DNA of 47,273 bases from Deltaproteobacteria bacterium. Lineage in GTDB: Bacteria > Desulfobacterota > RBG-13-43-22. Where the stretch lies: positions 1 to 47,273 of the forward strand of contig JACQYK010000285.1 of assembly GCA_016208255.1 (NCBI GenBank). Reading direction: 5' to 3'. Made by a program: the position numbers and the translations under genes. Each line of letters starts with the position of its first letter. Position 1 is the first letter of the stretch. The notes under the pieces are model-generated. The model saw only the letters and a program-made list of their open reading frames with translations, made no database searches and was not told the DNA's origin. This document shows positions 24,644-34,406 of the stretch, piece by piece.

Positions 24644-26383
24644 ATGACGACCACCCAAAGACTGATTCAGCTCATTAAACCCTACTGGGTCCGGTTGTTG
24701 GCCGCTATGGGTTGCATGCTGATGGTAGCCGGGGCCACTTCCTTGATGCCCTTTATGGTCAAACCGGTTTTAGATGATATTTTTATTGAGAAAAATGCGG
24801 CCATTCTTTCTTTTTTACCGCTCCTTATAATTTTATTATTTCTTGTTAAAGGATTTTTCGCTTTTGGACAATCCTATTTAATGAGTTTTGTGGGTGAGAA
24901 GATTGTAGCCGGTCTAAGAGAAGGACTCTATGCCCATTTACAAAAACTTTCTCTTTCCTATTTCGATCGAACCGCCACCGGTCTGCTCATGTCCCGGATT
25001 ATCAATGATGTCAACCTGATTCAAGGCGCTGTGTCCAGCGCGGTGACCGGAATCCTCAAAGATTTATTTACCCTCCTGGGTCTGATCGGGGTCATCTTCT
25101 ATCGCGATTGGCAACTGGCCATCCTGGCCCTATTGGTGTTCCCGATTGCGGTTATTCCGATTGTAAAATTCGGACGAAAACTCAGAAAGATCAGCACCCA
25201 AAGTCAGAGAACCATGGCCGATATTTCGATCCACCTCCATGAAACCTTAACCGGAAATCGGATCGTTAAGGCCTTCAACACTGAAGAATATGAGATTGAG
25301 CGCTTCCGTCAACGGGTGCGGAAATTTTTTCAGTTGACCATGAAAGACGTTTCGATTAAATCCATGTCTTCACCCATCATGGAATTTCTGGGCGGTATCG
25401 GTATCGCCGCCATTATCGGGTATGGGGGATATCAGGTCATCAATGGCACCTCCACTACCGGCACTTTCTTTTCTTTTTTAACCGCCTTGTTGATGCTCTA
25501 TGAGCCGATCAAGCACTTGAGCGGGGTCAATAATACCATTCAACAGGGGATGGCCGCGGCCATACGGGTGTTTGAAATCCTGGACCTCCCGGCGGAAATG
25601 CGGGATCAGGAAGGGGCGGTCAGTATCAACGGTATCCGGCAGGGGATTCGTTTTCGAAACGTATCTTTCGGATATGGGGAGCAGTGGGTGCTCCGGGATA
25701 TCAATTTCGAAGTGAAGGTGGGGGAAATCGTCGCCATTGTCGGGACCAGCGGCGGTGGGAAAACCACCCTGGTCAACCTGATCCCCCGGTTTTATGAGGC
25801 CAGTGAGGGAGAAATTTTAATCGACCATCGTTCGATTAAAACCATCACCCAGGCCTCCTTGCGCCGGCAGATCGGCCTTGTGACCCAGCAGACCATCCTG
25901 TTTAACGACACGGTCCGGAACAATATCGCCTATGGCTCTCCGGAAAAGACGGAGGCGGATATCCTCCAGGCCGCGCAGGCCGCCTATGCCTATGACTTTG
26001 TCCAGCGTCTTCCCGAAAAAATGGATACCTTAATCGGTGAACAGGGGATGCGTCTTTCCGGAGGCGAGCGACAGCGCATTTCCATCGCCCGGGCTCTGCT
26101 CAAGGATGCCCCCATCCTGATCCTGGATGAAGCCACTTCTTCCCTGGATTCGGAATCGGAGGCGGAAGTCCAGCGGGCCTTGGAAAATCTGATGAAAGGG
26201 CGGACCACCTTTATCATCGCCCATCGCTTTTCCACTATCCGGAATGTGGACCGGATTCTGGTCCTGGCTGAGGGAAGGATTATTGAAGAAGGCAACCATG
26301 ACCGGTTGATGGCCTTGAACGGGGAATATAAGAGGCTTTACGAAATTCAATTCCGGGACAATGAAACAAAAAATGCTGAATAG
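24644..26383 (+). CDS. msbA: Lipid A export ABC transporter MsbA
   Basis: Flips core-lipid A across the inner membrane. The half-transporter of 579 residues has six transmembrane helices (within about 15-300) and a nucleotide-binding domain. Walker A is GTSGGGKTT (367-375; the usual GxSGSGKST is slightly altered but Lys and Thr remain). The Q-loop is in LVTQQTILFNDTVRNNIAYG, the signature is LSGGERQ (471-477), Walker B is ILILDEATSSLD (491-502) and the switch histidine is in IIAHRFSTI. It follows lpxB by one base, and its end overlaps the next gene by 23 bases. Confidence 0.95.
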   Translation: MTTTQRLIQLIKPYWVRLLAAMGCMLMVAGATSLMPFMVKPVLDDIFIEKNAAILSFLPLLIILLFLVKGFFAFGQSYLMSFVGEKIVAGLREGLYAHLQKLSLSYFDRTATGLLMSRIINDVNLIQGAVSSAVTGILKDLFTLLGLIGVIFYRDWQLAILALLVFPIAVIPIVKFGRKLRKISTQSQRTMADISIHLHETLTGNRIVKAFNTEEYEIERFRQRVRKFFQLTMKDVSIKSMSSPIMEFLGGIGIAAIIGYGGYQVINGTSTTGTFFSFLTALLMLYEPIKHLSGVNNTIQQGMAAAIRVFEILDLPAEMRDQEGAVSINGIRQGIRFRNVSFGYGEQWVLRDINFEVKVGEIVAIVGTSGGGKTTLVNLIPRFYEASEGEILIDHRSIKTITQASLRRQIGLVTQQTILFNDTVRNNIAYGSPEKTEADILQAAQAAYAYDFVQRLPEKMDTLIGEQGMRLSGGERQRISIARALLKDAPILILDEATSSLDSESEAEVQRALENLMKGRTTFIIAHRFSTIRNVDRILVLAEGRIIEEGNHDRLMALNGEYKRLYEIQFRDNETKNAE

Positions 26384-27902
26384 AATAAAGCCCTCTCCAG
26401 AAATAGGGGTCCTATCTTTCATTATTCTATTTTTTTATCTGCTTCGCCTTTTCATCATTGGCCGGTTGGAACTGGCTCCCGATGAAGCCTATTACTGGTA
26501 TTGGAGTAAACACCTGGACCTCAGTTATGCCGATCATCCCCCGATGGTTGCCTACATTACAGCCTTTTTTACCGGTATTGGCGGAGATACGGAATTTTTT
26601 GTTCGTCTGGGCGGCCTTGTTTTTTCAACAGCCGCGCTGGTTTTACTCTATCAAACCAGTATGACCCTGTTTCCTGACAACAAAAGGATGGCCTGGGAAC
26701 TTCTTTTTATCTTCAATCTTACCCTTCTTTTTTCCGCAGGTTGCCTTTTGCAGACTCCGGACTCGATGATGTTTTTTTTCTGGGCGGCGGCTATTTTTTG
26801 GGGAAGCAAGGTGATCAGGCAAGGATCCCCCCGCTATTGGTACGGGTGGGGGATCGCTATCGGGTTGGGTTTATTAAGTAAATACACCATGATTCTAATT
26901 GTTCCCTGCACCTTTATCTTTCTTCTCCTCTCCTCTCCGCACCGATTCTGGCTTAAAAAGAAAGAGCCCTATTTGGCCTTATTGATCGCTCTTGGTCTGT
27001 TTTCACCGGTAATCTTCTGGAACTGGCAACATCACTGGGTTTCCTTTCTATATCAATTAGAGCAAGGGTTCAATCCCGAAAGAAGAGATCTTCTCCAGGT
27101 CATTAATAAATTATGGGCCTATCTGGGTGAACTGGCCGCCGTTTTCACGCCATTGCTGTTCATCGCTTTCGTTATTTACTCCGTTAAAGGAACCCTGATT
27201 TCTCTGAAGGGAAATAAAAAGGAGTATCTTTATCTGAGCTCTTTATCCTGGCCGATTCTTTTATTTTTTGGGCTGTCGACAGCCCTGGGTAAGGTGGCGG
27301 GGGCCAACTGGCCGGCCCCGGCCTTTATTGCCGGAACCATCCTGATGGTCAGTGTCTACCATGAATATTTCAAGACGAGAAAGGGGCATCAAATCTTTAT
27401 TGGCAGCGGGGTCGCCTTGGCCCTGATATTGAGTATTATGGCCCACGTTCATTTAATTCGACCCTTTATCCCGATTGCTCCCAATTTGGATCCGACGCAA
27501 CAGTTTCATGGATGGAGGGCCTTAGGCGCAAAAATAAATAAATACCTCGATGAAAATCCTGGCCCGGACCGTTATTTCCTGGTTGGCGATCGGGGAACCA
27601 CGGTCGCTGAAGCGGTCTTCTACACTCAGAATCGTTTTCTCGGCCTTGATTTTAACCGGCCCGAACGCTATCTCTTTCTCTCAAATATCGGGTCGCTGCA
27701 AGGGAGAGAGGCTGTCCTCATTCTCCATAATCAAAACGCAGGTGCCACAAGACCCTACCATCCCTACTTTGAAGCTTTTCAAGGTATCGGCCGCCATCAT
27801 TCTATTTTTAGAAACACCCCCATTAATTCCCTTACCTTCCAACTGGTCCTGGGAAAGGGTTTTCGAGGCAACTGGAGCCCTCATTCCGGAAGGCCGAATT
27901 AG
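26361..27902 (+). CDS. ArnT-like GT39 membrane glycosyltransferase (1)
   Basis: Polytopic transferase of the PMT_2/ArnT type, which moves a sugar from undecaprenyl phosphate to an acceptor on the periplasmic side. In 513 residues the N-terminus is followed by the diagnostic loop LAPDEAYYWYWSKHLDLSYA-DHPPMVAY, where the Asp-Glu pair is the presumed catalytic/metal motif. About ten to twelve membrane spans (to about 370) and a soluble C-terminal domain follow. It overlaps msbA by 23 bases and is the last plus-strand gene of the lpx block. By position, lipid A or core glycosylation is the likely role; donor sugar and acceptor are unknown. ATG 26373 is an alternative start. Confidence 0.85.
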   Translation: MKQKMLNRIKPSPEIGVLSFIILFFYLLRLFIIGRLELAPDEAYYWYWSKHLDLSYADHPPMVAYITAFFTGIGGDTEFFVRLGGLVFSTAALVLLYQTSMTLFPDNKRMAWELLFIFNLTLLFSAGCLLQTPDSMMFFFWAAAIFWGSKVIRQGSPRYWYGWGIAIGLGLLSKYTMILIVPCTFIFLLLSSPHRFWLKKKEPYLALLIALGLFSPVIFWNWQHHWVSFLYQLEQGFNPERRDLLQVINKLWAYLGELAAVFTPLLFIAFVIYSVKGTLISLKGNKKEYLYLSSLSWPILLFFGLSTALGKVAGANWPAPAFIAGTILMVSVYHEYFKTRKGHQIFIGSGVALALILSIMAHVHLIRPFIPIAPNLDPTQQFHGWRALGAKINKYLDENPGPDRYFLVGDRGTTVAEAVFYTQNRFLGLDFNRPERYLFLSNIGSLQGREAVLILHNQNAGATRPYHPYFEAFQGIGRHHSIFRNTPINSLTFQLVLGKGFRGNWSPHSGRPN

Positions 27903-27943
27903 CGACAGTCCCGATATTGACGATCCTCGGCCGGAAATTAAAA

Positions 27944-28630
27944 TCAACGCCGGTCAAGACGAAAAACATAGGCCAGAGTAAATCCCGTAAGATAAGTAAG
28001 CAAGCCAGACCAGATAACATCGGTAAGGAAATGCCCTCCCTGAACGATCCTCCCCGCTCCCATGAAGAAACCGAAAGCAATTCCCAAACCAAGAAAGGCG
28101 AGAGCCGCTTTCCGGCGCGATTTCCTCAAGATGAAAAAGGGAGCAAAGATAAAAAATCCAATGGAGGCATGCCCTGAAGGGAATGATCCCCCCTGTCCGG
28201 CTTCTCCTATTTCCCAGGCTTGGTGGAAGGTTTTTGTGCCACCGAAGTTTACAATATCGTCCGGGCGTGGACGCCCCCAGTGATCTTTAAAAAGCGTATT
28301 GACCACAAGTCCCGGACCCAAAAGCATAAATAGGACCAGAAAAAGGCCTGTTTTTTTATAAGGCCGTAATTCCTTCCGGAAAAAACCGAGCACAAAAACA
28401 AAAAAGCCACCGACCGCTAGAATAATCCCCGGAATGTTTCCGTAATGGTATAAGAAAAACCAGGGCATCTCCTGGCCCATAAACCAGCCCTTGCCGGAGG
28501 CATAAAAAAATTCCGCTATCTTAAGATCCGTTTCTGTCCAGCTGATGATCACCGATAAGATAACGGCCAGGGCAATGGGAAAAACCAAGGACCAGAAAAG
28601 GCTTGTTTTTATTTCAGCGTCACGGCCCAT
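27944..28630 (-). CDS. PAP2 family phosphatase (1), possibly lipid A phosphatase
   Basis: Integral membrane acid phosphatase of the PAP2 family, 228 residues and about six transmembrane helices. The three catalytic motifs are present: KDHWGRPRP, PSGHAS, and GAGRIVQGGHFLTDV. The sequence FGGTKTFHQAWEIGEAGQGG between motifs 1 and 2 is reminiscent of LpxF/LpxE-type lipid A phosphatases. The neighbourhood (ArnT-like transferases, lpx genes, PagL-like protein) supports this, but undecaprenyl pyrophosphate phosphatase activity is equally possible. It is convergent with the upstream GT39 gene, 42 bases between ends. Confidence 0.85.
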   Translation of the reverse strand: MGRDAEIKTSLFWSLVFPIALAVILSVIISWTETDLKIAEFFYASGKGWFMGQEMPWFFLYHYGNIPGIILAVGGFFVFVLGFFRKELRPYKKTGLFLVLFMLLGPGLVVNTLFKDHWGRPRPDDIVNFGGTKTFHQAWEIGEAGQGGSFPSGHASIGFFIFAPFFILRKSRRKAALAFLGLGIAFGFFMGAGRIVQGGHFLTDVIWSGLLTYLTGFTLAYVFRLDRR

Positions 28631-28674
28631 AACATGCCAACTTTTGACGGTTTGGTAAGTTCTTTAAGAAAGAT

Positions 28675-29328
28675 TCAAGGGGCATTGGTTTCACTGGCCA
28701 TCCTTTGATTTTTTTTCTGGGCCGCATTGAATTGATACCGGTCAAAATAATATTTTATGATCCGGGTGCCTATAATTCCGATAGCGGCTCCGGCAATCAC
28801 GTCGCTCAAATAATGCGAAGTTAAAATTATCCTGCTGACACCCACAGCCGCCGCCATCATAAATAACGGTATTCCACAACGCGGATAAAATAGGGTCAAG
28901 GCGGTAGCTAAGGTAAACGCGGTTTGGGCGTGGCCGGAGGGAAAGGATATTAATTCATAAGCCCGGCCAAAGAAATCAAATCCAAAATGGCCGGAATTAA
29001 ATAAATCAATAGGGCGATGACGTCCGGCCACCCACTTCAACAGGGTGATGAATATCCCGATAATACTGAGAGAAAGAAAAACAAAAAGAGATCGATCGGC
29101 ATACCGAGTATTTTTGTAAATAAAAAGAAAAAATAAATAGAAAATTAAGCTGCCCACCAAATACCAGGTGGCAATGCCAAAAATCGTGACTGTCTCAGCT
29201 ATTTTTAGCAAGGCCGGGCTTACGGTCTTGCAATATTTCGTGATGGGAATATCCCAAAACAAATAAGAAATGATTATCAACAATAAACTAATGGCCGAGA
29301 TAGGGGTGGTGATCCATCCTTCTTTCAT
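28675..29328 (-). CDS. PAP2 family phosphatase (2)
   Basis: Second PAP2 membrane phosphatase, 217 residues. Motifs are KWVAGRHRP, FPSGHAQTAF and GVSRIILTSHYLSDV, with about six transmembrane segments. The start ATG 29328 overlaps the stop of the preceding GT39 gene (ATGA), so the two are translationally coupled; a longer reading would intrude into that gene. Unlike the neighbouring PAP2 it lacks the FGG..F segment, so the two probably act on different phospholipid-type substrates such as undecaprenyl pyrophosphate, lipid A or phosphatidylglycerophosphate. The exact substrate cannot be assigned. Confidence 0.85.
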   Translation of the reverse strand: MKEGWITTPISAISLLLIIISYLFWDIPITKYCKTVSPALLKIAETVTIFGIATWYLVGSLIFYLFFLFIYKNTRYADRSLFVFLSLSIIGIFITLLKWVAGRHRPIDLFNSGHFGFDFFGRAYELISFPSGHAQTAFTLATALTLFYPRCGIPLFMMAAAVGVSRIILTSHYLSDVIAGAAIGIIGTRIIKYYFDRYQFNAAQKKNQRMASETNAP

Positions 29329-30770
29329 GGTTTTAATCCCTGATAATCCCGACACCAGACAAATTTCACCGTATCGACCTTGGCTCCGTTCAACCGTAGA
29401 TCCTGAACCCCGGCCAACTCCACTTGCCGGCAAAGAGCATAGGAGCTAATATCCACATTTTCCAAATGGTTTACCAGGAATAGGAGATCATAACCGATGG
29501 GGTCCTTCTTCTGCCATTCATCGAACTGATCCCTCCGCTTATCGATTACAAATAGTTCGTGCCGGTAAGGGATACTGTAAACCATAATCCGGCTGGCCAT
29601 CGTCCAGTGGGTTACCGCCAACGCCTTGGCTTTTTCCGACTTATCCTTTCTGACCAGTGTATCCGCCTGTTGGCATATTTCCGGATATCCGTAAATATCG
29701 CGAAAAGGCGATTGATAATCAGGGAAAGTAAAAAATTTGCCGGCCAGCTCGGCATAGGCCAGTAACAGCACGATCAGATTGAAGGCAATAGCGATATGGA
29801 GAAAAACTTTTTTCCATCTAGCTTTAGCCTTGATTATTTCATAGGTTCCGAGGGGGATGAACAGTAAATAAAATAGACCGGTCCAATGAGGTAATAATCT
29901 TTCGGAAAAGGAAGTAAAAAGGAAAAACACCATGATGGTTCCGCCGAATAAAACCGGGAGAAGCAGATAATCATTCCGAACCCTGATAGATTTAAAGAAA
30001 CCATAAAAAGCTATGATAAATAAAAACGGACTATAGACTCCGAATTGGAGTGCAATGGATTCTAAGAAATAGGAAATATTCGGATGGAAATTTCCGAATA
30101 TATGGGAACCCTGATAGCGGAAGCTGGCGAAGTCATGATTACTATTCCAATAAATCACCGGGGTCACCAACAAAATCGCGATCAGGGCCGCCAAAACCAT
30201 CCGGAATGAAAAAAGTATGTCGAATCTTTTTTTTATAAGAAAATAAAGGATCAGCGGCGGAACCAGCAAAATCGAGGTGTATTTGGCCAGACCCATTAAA
30301 CCAAGAACGATTCCCAATAATAAAAAGGATGAAGTTTTTTTTTCATGCTCCATTTTCTCGGCAATAAAAATCAAGGTGAAAATCAAAGGCAGCAAAAGAG
30401 AATCAGGCAGGAGCATGACGCCCAGAGCATTGAGCATAAAAGAAGAGTTCAAGGCCAGAACTGCCCATAATGAAACTCTTATGGAGCCGCTAATCCTCAG
30501 GGTAAAAACATAGGCGCAGAAAGAAGTGACTGCAAAAATTATAATGGCGGGCAAACGGGCAATCCATTCATTGGTTCCCAGCCAATTTAAAAAAAGAGCG
30601 TGAACCCATCCTACCAGCGGAGGATGATCGAAATAACTCCAATCCAGGTATTTGGCGAATAATACATAATGGGCTTCATCGCAACCTAAACCAAAAAAAG
30701 GGGCCACGATCAGGCGAAACAGCGTAAACAATCCAATTAGGAAATAAATGTGTTTATCGGCTCGTGGCAT
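29325..30770 (-). CDS. ArnT-like GT39 membrane glycosyltransferase (2)
   Basis: A 481-residue polytopic transferase with the same N-terminal signature as the enzyme at 26361 (GLGCDEAHYVLFAKYLDWSY-FDHPPLVGW), around ten transmembrane segments, and a C-terminal soluble domain (about 360-481). It is coupled by a 4-base overlap to the PAP2 phosphatase downstream. That pairing would fit transfer of an undecaprenyl-phosphate-linked sugar plus carrier or lipid A dephosphorylation. AAGGAAGG precedes the ATG. Donor and acceptor are unknown. Confidence 0.83.
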   Translation of the reverse strand: MPRADKHIYFLIGLFTLFRLIVAPFFGLGCDEAHYVLFAKYLDWSYFDHPPLVGWVHALFLNWLGTNEWIARLPAIIIFAVTSFCAYVFTLRISGSIRVSLWAVLALNSSFMLNALGVMLLPDSLLLPLIFTLIFIAEKMEHEKKTSSFLLLGIVLGLMGLAKYTSILLVPPLILYFLIKKRFDILFSFRMVLAALIAILLVTPVIYWNSNHDFASFRYQGSHIFGNFHPNISYFLESIALQFGVYSPFLFIIAFYGFFKSIRVRNDYLLLPVLFGGTIMVFFLFTSFSERLLPHWTGLFYLLFIPLGTYEIIKAKARWKKVFLHIAIAFNLIVLLLAYAELAGKFFTFPDYQSPFRDIYGYPEICQQADTLVRKDKSEKAKALAVTHWTMASRIMVYSIPYRHELFVIDKRRDQFDEWQKKDPIGYDLLFLVNHLENVDISSYALCRQVELAGVQDLRLNGAKVDTVKFVWCRDYQGLKP

Positions 30771-31130
30771 TTGCCTTCCTTAAACCGGATAGGATTGGGG
30801 CAATGGATTGATTTGATTCGTTGTAAACAAAAATGGTCTTTGCCGGTTGGTATTAGGTGATTTTCCAAAAAACATGCGGGCTCTTCGGTTGCTGAACCTT
30901 ATTTTGGGGCGTCGGGTTTATCTTCCTTAAGGCAGTTATAAGCAACCTCTTATCTGATTTACCTTTGTTCAAAGATAAATTTATATTATATCTTATTTTT
31001 TAAGGTAAAGGAAGTGAAAAATTGGAATAAAACCGCTTGAAGATGGCGTCTTAATCGGTTATTTTTAGATGGTAACATCAGCCAAAAGGCAGACCGTGAA
31101 TAGATTTAGATTATTTTATTAAGCAGGACT
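30771..31130. other. 360-base divergent intergenic region
   Basis: It separates the divergent GT39 (-) and lptF (+) genes and must hold promoters for both. It is AT-rich in 30940-31130. The best plus-strand candidate is TTGTTC (30965-30970) with TATATC (30987-30992) at 16-base spacing, which is weak and about 140 bases before lptF. No open frame, strong hairpin or RNA gene was recognised. Confidence 0.4.
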
Positions 31131-32300
31131 ATGAGGATCATCTCCCGCTATATTTTCAAAGAAATCCTAACCCCTTTTGGGATTACCTTTCTGGTTTTTA
31201 CCTTAATTTTTCTGCTCGGCAATTTAATGCAGCTGATTGATATGATCGTTCAGAAAGGAGTGGGCCTTTGGGATATCACCCGGTTACTGGGCTACACCCT
31301 GCCCTTTCTCTTTGTCTATATCATCCCCATGGCTTTTTTTATCTCCATCCTGCTGGGATTCCTGAGGCTGTCCAACGACAATGAGGTAACCGCTCTCAAG
31401 GCTTCAGGGATAGGGTTTTTCCAACTCTTGCCTCCGGTATTGATTTTGAGCCTGGCCGGTTATCTCTTGACCAGTTTTATGGCTATGGTGGCCCAACCCT
31501 GGAGCGAGTCCGCCCTGAAAAATTTGGTTTTTAATATCGCCGTAGTTCAGGCCAAAGTGACCTTAAAGGAGCGGGTCTTCAACAACGAGTTTAAAGACCT
31601 GGTTTTTTATATTCAGAAGGTGAGCACCGAAGGCGAAATGGAGGATGTCTTTATCTTTGATCAACGCCAGAAAGAGGTCCCCCAGACCATCGTGGCCAAG
31701 AAGGGCTGGTTGATCCCCGATCCCCGGGAGCGGTCTCTCAATCTGCGTCTGGGGGATGGGACCATCTACAATGTATCCCTCGGGTCCCGGAGTGCACAAA
31801 ATATCAATTTTAAGACCTATAACCTGGTATTGCCCTTGGATCAGATGGCCGCAGCCCAAAAAAAACGGGAAAAATCAGAGACGGAATTGTATCCTTTTGA
31901 ACTGAAAAAAAAGATCCGTCAGACCTCTCCAGGAGAAAACAAATATTATAAGTATCAGATAGAATATTATAAAAAATTCAGCCTGCCTTTTTCTTGTCTT
32001 GTTTTTGGGATGATCGCCTTCCCCCTGGGCCTGCAATCCCGCCTGGCCGGAAGGGCCTGGGCCGTTGTTTTAGGGGGGATTGTTATTTTTATTTATTATT
32101 TGATTCTCTCTTTGGCCTTCAACTTGGGGGAAAAGGGGATCTTGACCCCTTGGGTTGGTTTATGGCTCCCTAATGCGATTGTGGGGGCCATAGGCTGGTA
32201 TTTGTTTTGGATAACCTGGAAAGAAAAAGAAATCTGGTGGTTGAAAGGCGCTAAAGACTTATGGGAATGGTTGAAACAGGCTGTTAAAAAAGGACGGTGA
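31131..32300 (+). CDS. lptF: LPS export ABC permease LptF
   Basis: Inner-membrane permease of the LptB2FG complex, which extracts LPS and delivers it to the LptC/LptA bridge. In 389 residues: N-terminal helices starting ISRYIFKEILTPFGITFLVF, the coupling region GFLRLSNDNEVTALKASGIG, a periplasmic beta-jellyroll (about 130-260), and three C-terminal transmembrane helices. Six helices in total match the family. LptF versus LptG is judged from the N-terminal half and is not certain. The partner permease gene, often adjacent, is not in the window. lpxK follows after 100 bases. Confidence 0.88.
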   Translation: MRIISRYIFKEILTPFGITFLVFTLIFLLGNLMQLIDMIVQKGVGLWDITRLLGYTLPFLFVYIIPMAFFISILLGFLRLSNDNEVTALKASGIGFFQLLPPVLILSLAGYLLTSFMAMVAQPWSESALKNLVFNIAVVQAKVTLKERVFNNEFKDLVFYIQKVSTEGEMEDVFIFDQRQKEVPQTIVAKKGWLIPDPRERSLNLRLGDGTIYNVSLGSRSAQNINFKTYNLVLPLDQMAAAQKKREKSETELYPFELKKKIRQTSPGENKYYKYQIEYYKKFSLPFSCLVFGMIAFPLGLQSRLAGRAWAVVLGGIVIFIYYLILSLAFNLGEKGILTPWVGLWLPNAIVGAIGWYLFWITWKEKEIWWLKGAKDLWEWLKQAVKKGR

Positions 32301-32400
32301 GAAGCCGGACCTTAAAAACCGAATTTCGGCTCCAGTCCGGAAGACCGTTAAGGTAAAATAATTATTAACCAGCATAACCTTAGATTTCACCAAAAGCCGC

Positions 32401-33504
32401 ATGCCGAGCACTAAACTATATTTATTTATGAAACAACTGTTGTATCCGCTTCTCTATGCGGCTTCCGGTCTCTATGGATTCGGGGTCCGGGTTCGTCTTT
32501 GGTTGTATCGCCGGCATCTCCTGTCGACCCGGAACCTGCCATTAAGGGTGATCAGTATCGGCAACCTGACGGCCGGGGGGACCGGAAAAACCCCTCATAC
32601 GGCCCTTGTGGCCCGTTACTTGCGGGGAAAAGGTATTAAAATCGCTGTCTTAAGCCATGGTTATCGGGGAACAAAGGTGACAGAAGGGGCGGTCATTTCT
32701 GACATGGGGTCTATCCTGGGGACTCTCGAAGAAGGTGGGGAGGAACCTTATTGGTTGGCCAAAAAACTTCCGGGAATCCCGGTAGTGGTTGGCAGGGATC
32801 GCTTTCGCTCGGGATGGCAATGTTTTCAGCAATGGCGAACCGAATGGGTTATTCTGGATGACGGTTTTCAACACCTGAGCTTGGAGAGGGAAATCAATAT
32901 CTTGCTTTTGTCAGGCCAATTACCCTTGGATTCAGAAAGGCTCCTGCCCTTGGGATTTCTCAGGGAACCCCTTAAAGAAATGCGAAGAGCCGATATCATT
33001 GTGGTCACCCATGCCGAAGAACTGGACTTTTTTCAACGGAAGGAGAGGGCGGGGGAGATTCGATCCCGGGTTCCTTCGATCCCGGTTTTTTTTTCCGAAC
33101 ACAAGCCCAGGGTCCTGCGGAGTTATCCCGATAAGAAAGAGATACCCCTCTCCGAGTTAACCGGGAAACAAGTGGTCGCTTTTTGCGGTCTGGCTTATCC
33201 TGATTCTTTGATGTTCAGCTTACGGCAGCTCCAGGCCGATCCGGTCCAGCTGGTTAAATTCCCGGATCACCACTATTACCGGGAGAAGGATAAAAGATAT
33301 TTGGAAACCCTCGGCCGATCTTTAAGGGTTCCTTGGCTGGTAACTACCGAGAAAGATGATTTGAAGCTGGGTCAATGGGCCCCCGCTGATTTGCAGATCC
33401 TGGTTCTGGGGATTGAAGTCGAAATCCAGGACCCAGCCTTCTGGGAACTGTTGGACCGGAAAATCGACCCCGAGGGCCGTGCCCAGAGACGGGAGAGGCT
33501 ATGA
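32401..33504 (+). CDS. lpxK: Tetraacyldisaccharide 4'-kinase LpxK
   Basis: Phosphorylates the 4' position of the lipid A disaccharide at the inner membrane. The 367-residue protein has an N-terminal membrane-associated helix (about 8-35), the P-loop GNLTAGGTGKTPHTALV (56-72), and the LpxK catalytic motif LDDGFQHLSLERE. A C-terminal region contains FCGLAYPDSLMFSL and FPDHHYYREKD. Length is slightly above typical (about 330-350). There is no good ribosome binding site before ATG 32401; ATG 32428 is an alternative. It overlaps the acyltransferase by 4 bases (ATGA). Confidence 0.95.
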   Translation: MPSTKLYLFMKQLLYPLLYAASGLYGFGVRVRLWLYRRHLLSTRNLPLRVISIGNLTAGGTGKTPHTALVARYLRGKGIKIAVLSHGYRGTKVTEGAVISDMGSILGTLEEGGEEPYWLAKKLPGIPVVVGRDRFRSGWQCFQQWRTEWVILDDGFQHLSLEREINILLLSGQLPLDSERLLPLGFLREPLKEMRRADIIVVTHAEELDFFQRKERAGEIRSRVPSIPVFFSEHKPRVLRSYPDKKEIPLSELTGKQVVAFCGLAYPDSLMFSLRQLQADPVQLVKFPDHHYYREKDKRYLETLGRSLRVPWLVTTEKDDLKLGQWAPADLQILVLGIEVEIQDPAFWELLDRKIDPEGRAQRRERL

Positions 33505-34394
33505 CCTACCGGATCCTTTACCTTATGTTATATCTCATCGCTTATATTCCCCGACCCGTTGGTCTCCGGCTGGGGGAATCTCTGGGTTGGGTGCTCTATC
33601 GGATATTAAAGCAAAAAAGAGAAGCCGCCTTAAATAATCTGACCATTGCCCTTGGAGATCGACTCGGGGCCAAAGAAGGCCAGGCCCTGGTCAAAAAGAG
33701 TTTTCAATTTTTAGGCCGCCATTTTTTTGAAGTCTGTTATTTGATACGGTTTGATAAAGAAAAACTGGCTTCTTATCTTGAATTTAAGGGGGTACATCAT
33801 TTTGAACAGGCCAGGGCTCAAAACAAAGGGGTGGTTTTATTGACCGGCCACTTCGGCTGTTGGGAACTGATGGCCGTGGGCATAGGCTATTTCATCTCTT
33901 CCGTTTATCTGGTGACCATGTCCATGAAATTCAAGCCGGTTGAAGAATTAGTCCGGACCCTCCGGGGGGTCAGCGGCAATCAGTCTATCCCTAAAGAAAA
34001 ATCCATGAGGCGGTTGATTCAGATTTTAAAGCAAGGGGACCCCATCGGGATTCTTTTGGATCAAAATGTCGATTGGTATGAAGGAGTGTTTGTCCCCTTT
34101 TTCAATAAACGGGCCTGTACCAATAAAGGGCTGGCCTTATTAGTAAGGAAAACCCAGGTTCCGGTGGTGCCGGTTTTCATTGTCCATCAAGGGGGAGGAC
34201 GGCATCGGATCGAATTCCAGCCGGCCCTGCCCTGGCTGTCTTTCGGAGATCGGACCAAGGAGATCGAAGAAAATACGGCCCAGTATAATCAGGTGATCGA
34301 GGCCATGGCCCGACAATATCCGGACCACTATTTCTGGGTCCATCAACGCTGGAAAACGCGGCCCTATCAAGCCTGGCCAAGACAGCAGGACTGA
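33501..34394 (+). CDS. Lipid A late acyltransferase (LpxL/HtrB family)
   Basis: Adds a secondary acyl chain to Kdo-lipid A or its precursor. The 297-residue protein has an N-terminal membrane anchor (about 1-28), the HX4E catalytic motif in LLTGHFGCWELMA, and the second conserved block GDPIGILLDQNVDWYEGVFVPFF. The C-terminal FWVHQRWKTRP is typical of LpxL/LpxM. Only one such gene is present here, so secondary acylation at a single position, or a second gene elsewhere, is expected. Translation is coupled to lpxK. Confidence 0.93.
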   Translation: MTYRILYLMLYLIAYIPRPVGLRLGESLGWVLYRILKQKREAALNNLTIALGDRLGAKEGQALVKKSFQFLGRHFFEVCYLIRFDKEKLASYLEFKGVHHFEQARAQNKGVVLLTGHFGCWELMAVGIGYFISSVYLVTMSMKFKPVEELVRTLRGVSGNQSIPKEKSMRRLIQILKQGDPIGILLDQNVDWYEGVFVPFFNKRACTNKGLALLVRKTQVPVVPVFIVHQGGGRHRIEFQPALPWLSFGDRTKEIEENTAQYNQVIEAMARQYPDHYFWVHQRWKTRPYQAWPRQQD

Positions 34395-34406
34395 AAGGAA
34401 AGGCCC

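Noticed and set aside
29329-29433. Longer N-terminus of the second PAP2 protein
   Set aside because: It would overlap the upstream GT39 gene by over 100 bases in another frame; the ATGA overlap at 29328 gives a normal N-terminal transmembrane segment.
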